This document shows positions 1 to 12,100 of a stretch of DNA of 64,000 nt, piece by piece. Position numbers and translations under genes: made by a program. Position 1 is the stretch's first letter, and the number at the start of each line of letters is the position of its first letter. The stretch comes from Closterium sp. Naga37s-1 (lineage: Eukaryota; Streptophyta; Zygnematophyceae; Desmidiales; Closteriaceae), in NCBI GenBank assembly GCA_947471745.1, contig CANJKZ010001109.1, positions 5,180,501 through 5,244,500 on the forward strand, written 5' to 3'. The notes under the pieces were generated by a model. That model saw only the letters and a list, made by a program, of their open reading frames with translations, was not told the DNA's origin and did no database searches.

Positions 1-119
1 TCGCGTCCTCGTGGGAACACGTAGGTCAATCAGGCAGCATATTATGGTCCTTGGTGGAAGTTATATGGAGTTAAGATCAAGTCTAGGGGAGCGAGAAGGA
101 ACGGACGAGCACGGATTGG

Positions 120-3100
120 ATGCTTCAAATGGAAGCGAATACGGCCACTGGCCTTTCCGTGCGGCCTTCAAGACGATTCGAAAGTCACTTGTTTATGCTG
201 GTTGTCTCGTTTATCATCTCCTCTTCCACAACCCTTCCTGTCCCTCCCACTCCTCACATATCCGCTCCAACTCTCGACCGTTCCATTTCTCCCCACCTTT
301 CCTCTCCCCAATCTCCCGACTTTCTTCCCTGGATCACGGCTCAGAATGCACCACTGTCAGAGCGACAGCTGGCGACAATCGCGATGCTCGCGAATGTGGC
401 CGGTAACCGCTCCCTGCCACCCCACCTGGTGCGTCTCGTGGCCAGACCTGCACGTTCCATCGTCTTCGCGCCCTGTGTCTCACTCACCCTTGACACCGCG
501 CTGGTCCTTCACACATACTGCACCTGCCTTGTCCCACACCACCCCAATGCAACCTCCATTCTGCCTGCCTGTCCGTCCCTCTTCCCCTCCCGCACAACTT
601 CTCCCTGCTGTCGTCTACCCCCTCTTTCCCCCTCCCCTTCCCCCCCCCCTTTCCACCCCCCCAACCTTCCGCTTTACACTGCTCTCGGAATCAGGAAGGG
701 AATGGGAAGGAGGGACGAGAGGAGAGCGCAGCGACAGCAGCAGGCGCAGTGGGGGGAGAAGGGGGAGCGGACGATGGGGAGGAGGGCGAGGAAGAGAGCG
801 ATATGCTGTTGCTAGTCAACAGCCACCAGGTAACCCTCGTCGCCTTGTGCCCAGTACACAATTCAGTTGTCTGAAGAAGATTCAAACGGGAAAAGTAGTA
901 GAGAGAAATGCGAGGACGAGAGCAATATGCTGTGGCTTTTGAGGAGCCTCAGAAGTCAAGTCAACAGCCACCAGGCACTTGCTGCTTGCCGTCTTTCACT
1001 TGGGCCTTGGCTATCCTCCACGCCTCCCTCTTTCCCTTCTCCTCTCTCTGCCGGTTCTCCACTTGCCCACCACCTCCCTCCTTTGTCCCCACCCTGCATT
1101 TCGCTTGTTGCGATTTCTCAAAACCAAATTCTCCTCCTCCCCTTTTGCACCTCTCTCCACGTCTCCTCCCTGTTTTCCTTGTTCTGCCCCTCTCTGTATC
1201 CTCCCAAATTGCCTTCGTACCCTCTGCAGCCACCTATCATCCCATCCCATCCAATCCCATCATAGCAACTCCATTCTATCACGTTTTAGCCCATCCCACT
1301 TCTCTTATTACCCCATCCTGACATATTGCCTCCACCCACCCACGCCACTATGTGCCCATTGTCTCGTTCCCACAGTTCTACAAGTGGCATTCGGACCTTG
1401 AAACAGCAATGAAGTCAGAGGTGAGAGGACAAGAGGCAGGAGAAATCGGAGAGGAGAGCGAGGAGAGGGAGAAGATGGAGGAACGGGACAAGAGGGAGGA
1501 AGGGGATGAGAGAGTGTGGGAGGACGGGTAAAGCTGGTCAGAGCTTGTCGATCCAGGTTAACTTTTCTACCTTATCCCCTTTTCTGGTACTTCATTATTT
1601 AAATCAGTCCTGATTATATCACGTTTTTTAAGGTCTTTTCTTTTCCTGTTCCCCTCTGCGGACCTGTTCACTGCCCATCTCCTCCCCTGTTTGTACCTTT
1701 TTACTCGCTTGAAACTGCCTTCTCTCTTTCCTCCTTTCCCCCCGCTTTCCCATTCCTCCCCCCCACCCACTGCCCCCGCCTCCCCCTCCTCCCGCTGACC
1801 CCCACTGCAGACAGAGGAGAAGTATCGGCAATATGTGTGTGTGCTGGAAACTCATCTGCAGACGTGCGACCACATTCTCATGCAGGTGACTGGGGCGTTG
1901 AGGGAGGCGGGGAGGGAGGGGGATGGGGATCAGGGGAGGGGAGAGGGCTTTTGAGTTGACATCAGTATGTGTGCGTGCTGGAAACGCATCTGCAGACGTG
2001 CGACCATATTCTCATGCAGGTTACTGGGGGGTTGGGCGGGTGGGGAGAGAGGAGAAGAGGTTAGATGGGGATATGGGTTAAGCTAGGCATGAATGGAGTA
2101 CGGTTGGGTGGGAAAGGTTATTTTGCAGAAAACTTCGCATTGCTGAAAGAAAATATTGCCCGCGCCTCCTCTTTCCTCTTTCCCCTCGTTCCCCTGTCCC
2201 ACCTCTCATCTTTCTACTTCAGCTGGAAAAAAATTCCTCTTTCCTCTTTGAAATTCCTCTTCTCCCCTGTCCCGCCCCCTCCCCTAGTTGCAGTTAAACA
2301 GCACGCTCTCACAGTTTGACGAGCTGCAGGCGCAGCATCGCGGCGTGGCACAAGCAAGACAAGAGCTCCCTGATGCCAAGCTCCTCTTAAAGCCAAGCCC
2401 CCTCTCCATCGCCCCCCTCGTCCCACTCCTGCGCCACCCATTCCCCGTCTCTTCAGCTGGACAGCACCCTGGCGCAGTTTGACGAGTTGCAGGCGCAGCA
2501 CCGGGGAGTGGCGAGCAAGACTCGGTCCATGCCAAGCTGCTCTTCAACCCCACTCCCCACCTCTTTCCCTTACCCTTGCCCTCTCCCCCTCCCCATTGAT
2601 CTCTCCCATCCCTGCAGCTGGACAGCACCCTGGCGCAGTTTGACGAGTTGCAGGCGCAGCACCGCGGCGTGGCAAGCAAGACGCGCACGCTGCACGACGC
2701 GTGCGAGCGGCTGGTGGCGGACAAGGAGCGCCTGGTGGAGTTCGCTGATGCCCTGCGCTCAAAGCTCAACTACTTTGAGGAGCTCGATAAGGTGGGGTTG
2801 GGAGGAGGACGATGAGGGTGTAGGGAGGGGAAGTGAGGGGAAGGAGGGAGGTTGTTGGCGGGGGGAGGGGAAGGGGAGGAATTGGGGGAGGAAGGGGAAG
2901 AAAAGGGGGGGAAGGATGTTGAAGGGTGGAGGGGGGAGGGAGGTGGGTGTGGGGGGGGGAGGGGAGGAGAATTATGGGAGAGATGTGAGGGAGGGGATGC
3001 ACAACTTGCTTGCATTAGGGTCGTTCATTAAAAAATCATCTGAAGAAGTGCTTCCCACATGCCTGTCCTGACCGTGCATGAGGGCCCAAGGGTGGGAATG

Positions 3101-6100
3101 TTATGTGCTTTTGAATTCTGGTTGATTGCATACATGCTCACCAGGCCCCCACACGCCCCCGCTCCCTGCTTGTCGTTGTCTCTCCTTTGCTCTTACTCTC
3201 ACCCTCCTTCTCAACTTCTCACACGGCCTCGCTCCTGCTCTTTGTTCTTCAGATTTTCGGATCGTTACCAATAATGCTCCCGCAAACCCATCCCGTCCTT
3301 TCCCATCCCATCCCATCCCATCCCATCCCATCCCATCCCATCATCCCATCCCATCCCATACCATACCATACCATACCATCCCATACCATCCCACCCCGTC
3401 CCACCCTGTCCCACCGCCTATGACCATCCCCACCACGTGGCATCAGATCACAGGTCGGTTCCACTCGGCGTCCATGAGTGTGAGCAGCTCGCACTTCCTG
3501 CCTCTGCTCAAACGCCTCGACGAATGCATCACGTGAGAGCCACACACCTCATCTCATCTCATGCGTCTGTCTGCATCACCGGAGCGAGTGCGACTCGCTG
3601 CAGCATGCACGTCTCGCATCACACAGTGCATGCGTCACATCAGACTCAGCATCCATGAGTGTCAGTCAGCAGCCCGCACGTCCTGCCTCTGCTCAAGCGA
3701 CTCGACGAATGCATCACGTGATAGCCATGTACTTGTACACGTACACTGCCTACCTGCTGCCACCAAACATATCAAAGATATGTAAACGATTCCGCTGAAT
3801 ATCCCTCCCTGCCTCCGTGGGCCCCTGCCTCCGTGAAGCTATGTCGCCTCCATATTCTTCGGGTTGTCTTGATATTCCCCTTCACTTCTTTGCCCTCCCC
3901 TCCTTCCATCCACCCCTGCATCAATGCAGCTATGTTGCCTCCAACCTTCAATATGCAGACGCCAATATCTACCTCGTCAAGTTCAGACAGCTGCAGGTGA
4001 TTTGATTAGATGTGATTTGATTTGATCTGATCCAATTCGATATGATATGACCTACACATGCAAATTCCTAGTCGATAAGTTCTGAGTTCACTCCAAAGGC
4101 ACCAGCATGACACCATGCATGGGAGGAGCATGGGCGGGGTGTTTCTGAAATCTTTCAAAAGCTGGATGCATGGCACATGGGTGGGGTGTTGGTGTTGTGT
4201 TCCTAACAGTTGACTTTTGAGTTGACTCAAAAATCAACCCGTGTTGTGTGCATGTATCATGTATGGAGCCATAAAACACACTCTTGAGCACCCGTTGCTG
4301 CACCGTTGTGTTGTGCTCATGTTGTTACATTCTTCTCGTCCCCCCTTGTCCTTCCCTTCCCTCACCATTCTCTCCTCCATCCCCTCTCAATGCATTCCCC
4401 CTCTTCCATCCATCCCAACCCTCCCTCTGTCGCTCTCTCCCGCCAGTCGAGGGCACTTGGAATGGTTCGGTCCCACGTGCTCTCGGTGCTTAGAGCAGCT
4501 GCCAACCAGGTAGGTTCTTACTGATTAATTACCCCCTATTCTTATTGATTGATTATCCACTTTTCTCTGTAGCACTTCCGACCCTTCCCTTCCCTCTTCA
4601 ATGCACCCCTCACTCTTCCCACTTACTCCCTCAGTTCCCTCTGTCTTCTGAGGCAATTTCTGAGTCAAACTCCTGTGCCTTTCTGTGACCCGCATATCAC
4701 CCGGCATTTTTTCCTCTGTGTTTCGGCGCATCTCATAACTCCCTGTCCTCGTCTCTTTTCTCGCTCGCTCTTGGCCCCTGCAAGCCCCGACCCTCGCCGT
4801 TCTCCACTCCACTTCCACCCCCTCTCCCCCCGTTTCCCCCTCCTCTCCCTCCCTTCCCTTTTTCTCTTGCTCTTTTCCTCTTCCCCCATTCCCCCTTCCC
4901 CCCTTCCCCCCTTCCCCCTCCGCACCCCAATCCGCCTGTCAGGTGCTAGCGGCAATGAAAGAGAGCGGGGTGCCGTTGGGGGCGAGGGGTTCGGGAGGAG
5001 GCATATCGGAGGGCGCTGAGACGTCTCTCCTCTATGTTCGCTTCAAGGCTGCTGCTGGGGAGGTGAGGGGGAAAGGTGCGGGAGGGAGGGCGAATGTGGG
5101 AAAGGGGATTGCGGGGCGGGGGGATCGAGGGGCATGGCGGCGGGAAGATGAGTGATGGGGGTGGCAGATGGGGATTGGAAGAAGTGGGGAGTGAGATGAA
5201 GGGTTGGGATGGTTTCACTGGGGTTTCTTTGAGGAATTTCCTTTTTTTTTTACATACCAGAGGGAACTGGGAGTGAAGGGTGTTGCTCGTATCTCTCCTC
5301 TCGTTCCTCCTTTTGTGTGTTCTGCTGTATGTGCTGCTGTGTGCATGCTGGCAGTTAAAGCCACTAATGGAGGAGATGGAGGGGAGGGCGTCCAGGAGGG
5401 AGTATTCGCAGCTGCTCTCGGACTGCCACACCATCTACTGCGAGCAGCGCCTTGCTCTGGTAGGCCCTGTTGCTGCTACAGTCCCTTGCACTGGTAGGTA
5501 CGTGACGTGAGCAGCAGTAGCGGTACGGTACTGGCTGTGTAAAGCTAAAAGGCCAAGTAGGGAGTATTCGCAGCTGCTCTCGGACTGCCACACCATCTCC
5601 TGCGAGCAGCGCCTTGCTCTGGTACGTGATGTTCAGTCATGATTCCTCGAGAGCAGCAGTAGCGGTACGATACTCGCTATGTAAAACTAAAAGGTCAACT
5701 AGTGTTGTTCCTCGCAGCCGCCGCAGCCTTCCGCACCCCACTTTGCACCCCTAAATCCCTGTTGTAAACCCTGGTGCAGTAGCGCATCACACCTCCCTCT
5801 GCGTATAATCAGCCCCTCACTTAAACCCCCCGCACCCCCACCTCGCCCCCATCCTCACCTCTCCCTCGCCCACTCCCCATCCTTCTCTCTTGTATTCCCC
5901 ATGGCAGGTGCAACCAGTGGTTCAGCAGCGCATTACAGAGTTCGCCAGGAGGGAAACACTGCCCACTCTCACTCGCTCCGGATGCGCGTATCTCATGCAG
6001 GTGGGCACGTGATAAAAGTGTTACTTTGAGACGTCTCAAAATAACACTCTCACTCACTCCGGATGCGCGTACTCATGCAGGGATAAGGGGGTTCTTGAGG

Positions 6101-9100
6101 CGCCTCAAAAATCATCTCATGCAGGGATAAGGGGGTTCTCATGTGGGTGAAGGGTGATGGTTTGTGTGGTTGAGGGGGATGTATCGTTCGGGTGAGATGA
6201 GATGAGATGAGATGGACTTCTGCTCGTGTGGAGTGGGAATTTTGTGTGAGTGCAGAGGATACGTTGTGCTGGTGCCGGGGCCACGTGATTGAAGAAGTGT
6301 TTTGAGACGTCTCAAAACAATTTTGTGTGAGTGCAGAGGATACGTTGTGCTGGTGCTGGGGCCAAAGGGGATGTCATGTCACACGCGCACGAGAAGTAGA
6401 ATGGTACAAGACTCTCTCCTCTCTCTCTCTTGCTCTCTCCATGTGCGCAGGTGTGCCAGTCAGAGCACCAGCTATTCGACCATTTCTTCCCAGCCACCTC
6501 TGCGGATACCTCCAACCTCGCCCCTCTCATCGACCCCCTGTAAGCTTCCAAGTTCATATTGGGAGTAGCAGCAAACCTATTTTCTTGAATTTCTAGGAAC
6601 GAGTTTTACAAGTCTTGATTCCTCTGCGGATACCTCCACCCTCGCGCCTCTCATCGACCCCCTGTACGCTCACACACCGTCAGTCATCTTGTTGTTGTTG
6701 GTACATCTGGCGCCCCACACACACACTGGTTGATTACTTGTCGGCTGATTTCGATCCCACACACTCAGCTTGAGTCGGTTGCTAGCTGTGGACCACCCGC
6801 CCAGCCTTGTGTGGCCTTGTCGATTAAGAGCCTTGAAGTGAGTCTCACGTACAGCTTGCCATCTCATCTCTCCTCCTGCTGATGATAGCTCGATCTGATG
6901 ATGATCGCCCATGCCGTTTCGCGCGTGCCAATGATTACTGGTGATGTTGCCTTGCCCTCTCATCCAGCCCTTCTGGTGATATCCACTGCCTCCCTTTCCC
7001 GTTTGTCCCCGTGATCGCCCAGTCCGATCTCAACCCGTTTGTGTTTGTGGTAACCAGTGCACATGGTGCTTCTTGTCAGGCAAATCCAGTTCAGCCCCTC
7101 TTTTTCCACAAAGTTGCCACACCCTCCCTCTTCCTCCCTCCTCCCGGCATACTTCTTCCCACTGTCGTGCTTCCCCGTTCCCCCTATCCCCTCCCCCTCC
7201 TCTCTTCAGCTGCACCGTCCTATACGACGCGCTGCCTCCGCGCTTCATCCACAGTGCGGACGTGGACGTGCTCTGTGAGCTCCCTCATCCCCCTCCTTTC
7301 CCCCTCCCCCCTGTCCCCCTCCCGTGATCCCCCCTCCCTATCCTTAGCTGCACGGTTCTATACGACGCGCTGCGCCCGCGGTTCATCCACAGTGCGGACG
7401 TGGACGTGCTCTGTGAGCTCCCTCATCCCCCTCCTTTCCCCCTCCCCCCTGTCCCCCTCCCGTGATCCCCCCTCCCTATCCTTAGCTGCACGGTTCTATA
7501 CGACGCGCTGCGCCCGCGGTTCATCCACAGTGCGGACGTGGACGTGCTGTGTGAGCTCCCTGGTCCCCCTCCGTTCCCCCTCCCCCCTTTTCCCTTCCCT
7601 TCCCCCTTCCCCCTTCCCCCTTCCCCCTTCCCCCTTCCCCCTTCCCCCTTCCCCCTTCCCCCTTCCCCTCCAACCCCCCCCCTTTGGCAGCTGCACAGTG
7701 CTATACGATGCGCTGCGCCCGCGGTTCATCCACAGTGCGGACGTGGACGTGCTGTGTGAGCTCGTAGACATCGTGCACGCCGACCTGCTGCACCACCACC
7801 TGCCGCGCCGGGGCGAGTGGGTGGCAGCGCTGCGCCCCACCATTGCAAGGATTCTTGCGGATTTGAGGCAGCGGCTGATTTTCCGAGCTCACACGTTTAT
7901 GAGGGATGAGGTGGGTGGGCTGGATTTCTAGGCAGAGAAGGAGGGGGTGTAGGGGAAGCAGCGTAGGGTGGGGTGGGGTGTAGGGAAAGCAGCGTAGCAA
8001 GCGCAAATGGATGTGCTGTGCTGACTTCTGAGGCGCCTCAAAAGTGGGCTGGATTTTCAGGGAGAGGAGGGGGAGGAGTAGCGGAAGCAGCGTAGCAAGT
8101 GCGGGTGGCTGTGCTGTGCTGTGCTGTGCTGTGCTGTGCTGTGCTGTGCGGTGCCGTGCCGTGCCGTGCCGTGCTGTGCTGTGCTGTGCTGTGTGAGCTC
8201 GTTCACATTGGGCATGCCGACCTGCTCATCGCCAATCGTTCTCAAACCCATCTGCACCCCTCTCCTCCCCCCTCGGCCCCCCAGATCTCCAACTACGTGC
8301 CCACCAGTGACGACCTGGACTACCCAGGCAAGCTGCAGCGAACAGTGAGGACCAGCTGTTGTTCATTTCAACCGTTCTCAAACTATCTGTCTGTACCTCT
8401 TTCCTCCCCTTCCGTCCCCCCCCCCAGATCTCCAACTACGTGCCCACCAGTGACGACCTGGACTACCCAGGCAAGCTGCAACGAGCCGCCGCTAAGTCTG
8501 CGGCTGCCGCCGCTGCCGCTGCACAGGTGTGGGTTGTGGCATGGGGGTGTGGGGTGTGGGGTAAGTGGGGTGTGGGGTAAGTGGGGTGTGGGGTGTGGGG
8601 TAAGTGGGGTGTGGGGTATGTGTGGTGTCTGATGTGTGTCCCGCTCCCCATTCTCCCTCCCCATTCATGCCCCTCCGCTCCTTTCTTGTAATACGTATTC
8701 CTCTCCTTGCTTTCTGTTCACCCCCTGCCCACGTTTTTTCCTCTCCCTCTCCCTCCACCCAGCAATCACAATCACTGTCTTTCTTTCCCCTCCCTTCCCT
8801 TCCTGAGAGGAACTCCTTTGCCTCAGCTGTACTCGCGGAACAACTTTTGAGGCGCCTCAAAACTCCTTCATCTCACTTGTACTCCCAGACCAAATCCAAC
8901 TCCAAGCTGTATTGATTCCCTGTGGGCCAGTTTGGAGTTTTCTTACGAAAATCTTTTTCTTTTAACGTCCCTGCCAGGAGGGTGACCCGCAGGCAGCAGG
9001 AGCGGAGGAGCAGGGAGGGGACTCGTACGCAGGGTGGTACCCCCCTCTCGAGAGCACACTCGCATGTCTCTCCAAGCTCTACCGCTGCGTGGACGCTGAT

Positions 9101-12100
9101 ATCTTCACAGGGCTCGCGCAGGTGAGGGGGAGGTGAGGGTGCAGTGAGAGGGTGAGGGTGAGAGTAAGGGTATGAATGAGGTGTGGCAATTGCGGATCCC
9201 CCCTCTCGAGAGCACACTTGCATGTCTCTCCAAGCTCTACCGCTGCGTGGATGCTGATATCTTCACAGGGCTCGCTCAGGTGAGGGGGTGGTGAGAGGAG
9301 GAGTTTGTTTTTTTACAGTTAAGAGGAATATCCCTGTGCACGTGGTGAGGTTTCAGGTGACGGTTCTGGTAGGCGTGTCAGTTCTGGTACAGGCGAATGG
9401 TTACTCGGTTTTGGCGCATGCATTCCAGTCATGCGCTTGCCTTTTTTATGCAAATGGATCACTGTGCTTGTCTTGTTTCTGTGTGCGTTATCACTGCAAT
9501 AAGATGCCATCTTACATGTACGCTTGCACTGCTCTTGTGTGTTTTCTTCTGTGGTGACATGACAGGAAGCAGTGGCCGTGTGTTCTGACTCGATTCAGGT
9601 AACATGGGAGTTGAGAAGTTGGGTTACCACCACCAAGTGGAGTTGCAAATTCATCATCTTATCACCAACTATCATCACACATCATGCACCTAGTCATTTA
9701 GACAACGTTGTTGAATCCTTCTAATTCCCATCCCAGCTGCCTTCACACGAGCAGCTGTCATAGCACACTTACTCTCCATTCTTCTACCCTTTCCTTTTAT
9801 TATATGTTGTGATTTTACTAAAAAACCCTTGTCTCCCCCTCTCCGCATCTCTCCCTCTCTTCCCTCCCTCTCTTCCCTCCCTCTCTTCCCTTCCTCGCCC
9901 TCTGTGCTGCTCTACCACTAGCGTGCCAGCAAGGTGGTAGCACGCAAGGCGAGTCCCATGGATGGGCAGCTGTTCCTTATCAAGCATCTGCTCATTCTCC
10001 GAGAGCAGGTGCGTGGGGGGTGGGGAAGACAATATGGTGGTGCAAGCATACACACACGCACATGCATGCAAGGCGAGTCCCATGGATGGGCAGCTGTTCC
10101 TCATTAAGCATCTGCTCATTCTCCGAGAGCAAGTGAGTGAGGGATTAGAGAGAAGGTATAGTGCTGGAATCACAAGCACGTGCAAGCATTCGCACATGTG
10201 TATCAGGAAAGCCCCATGGATGGGCAGTTGTTCCTCATTAAGCATCTGCTCACTCTCAGAGAGCTGGTGAGCCCTTGCAGATCGCCCCTTTCGATGTGGA
10301 GTTTGCAGTCATTATAACGAACTGGACTTTTTTCTTTGAAGCCGCGTCAAAAGCCGTCTTCTGTTTGTGTGTCTGTGCTGTGCTGTGCCCCTGCAGATCG
10401 CCCCCTTCGATGTGGAGTTCGCGGTCACTATAAAAGAACTAGACTTTGCACACACACTGGTACGCTCCACATGTTACCACATCACCTTCAGTTCCTTACC
10501 ACTCCTTTTTTGTGTCTAGCACCCTCCTTTTCCATCTCGCTCTTCACCTCCCTTTGTCTTCCTTCCCTTTTCTCTTCTACCTCTTCCCGTCCTACACCCT
10601 TTTCTCTGTTGCGTCTTCTCTCTTCTATCTCGTTCATCCCCCTCCCCACCACCCTCCTCCTCCACCTCCCATTCCCTCTCCTCTCAGTCCCCCTTTGCCT
10701 ATGCCTCCACCCCCCTCTCCCTGTCCCTCCCTCGCTCTCCCTGTCCCTCTGCATCCTACAAATACCTGTTTAGGGCGTGTAAAATTGTAACTCCCAAACC
10801 AATTTTCCGCCCTTTGCATGTTTCCGGCGTTAGCGAAGAGGTGTAACGCGTAAGCGATCCCCGCCACAAGTTTTGCAAGCACCTGGGGCACCCTCCACAA
10901 ACCACCCCCATAATTGAAAGCAAAATTTTGTATTCTTTTTACTGGATTCGAACGGGGTGTGGAATACAGGGGGGTCGGAAGCCTAAACTATGGTGTTAAC
11001 AAAGCATTGAGTTTAGGCAAACACAAAGATTTTTCCCTCGTTGAGGATAAGTCTACGTAGATCCCAAAATGCAGTGCGTCCAACTTCTATTCCGGAAAAT
11101 ATCATTGCAATTCAGTCAAACCGGGTTGACTACTCTGTGGGCGTAACCCTAAATACCTCGCAATCACCAAAACCGCCCGAATGGTCGACCATTTCATTTG
11201 GTCGTTACAATTTTACACGCCCTTAATCCCCAAGCTGTCGTCAACCTTAGTTCGCTATTACAAGTGGAACTCGTATTTGCCTAAGAACACCCACGTCTGC
11301 TCTCTTTCCTTGGCACCCTTGCTCCTCCTCCTCGTCCCCCTCTTCTCCTCCCTCCGTTATCCTCCCTCCGTCACCTTCCGGGTTCCTCTCCCCCCTCGTT
11401 TCAACCCTCTTCTCATGCTGCCCCCTTCATTATCCCCTTCTCCCCCCTTCTCCCCTTCCTCATCCCCCCTTCCCCTTTCCCTTCCCGCCGCTACACCCTC
11501 CTCTCTTCCCCTTCTCCAGGATCACTTGCGGCGAATGCTGCAAGGCCAGGCATCACTCCTTGCCCCCTCTCGAATGAAACCCCTCAAGCGTCCTCTAACC
11601 CCTTCTCTTCCCCCTTTCCCCCCCTTCTCTTCCCCCTTTCCCCCCCTTCTCTTCCCCCTTTCCCCCCCTTCTCTTCCCCCTTTCCCCCCCTTCTCTTCCT
11701 CCTTTCCCCCCCTTCTCTTCCCCCTTTCCCCCCCTTCTCTTCCCCCTTTCCCCCCCTTCTCTTCCCCCTTTCCCCCCCTTCTCTTCCTCCTTTCCCCCCC
11801 TTCTCTTCCCCCTTTCCCCCCCTTCTCTTCCCCCTTTCCCCCCCTTCTCTTCCCCCTTTCCCCCCCTTCTCTTCCCCCTTTCCCCCCCTTCTCTTCCCCT
11901 CATAACCCGTCCCTTTTCCTCGTCACCCTTCCCTCTCCGCTCCCCCCCCCTCTCCACGCTTCCTCCCCCTCTCTCCCCCCTGCGCCAGGATCACTTGCGG
12001 CGAGTGCTGAGAGGCCAGGCGTCGTTCCTCAGCCTCACCTCAGGAGAATCCTTCCTGCGCTTCTCACCCCGGGTCACCGAGAGCCACATTGACGCCAAGA

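Noticed and set aside
11595..11957. Gly/Glu/Lys-rich ORF on the minus strand
   Set aside because: A shadow of the pyrimidine minisatellite in a COG3 intron.
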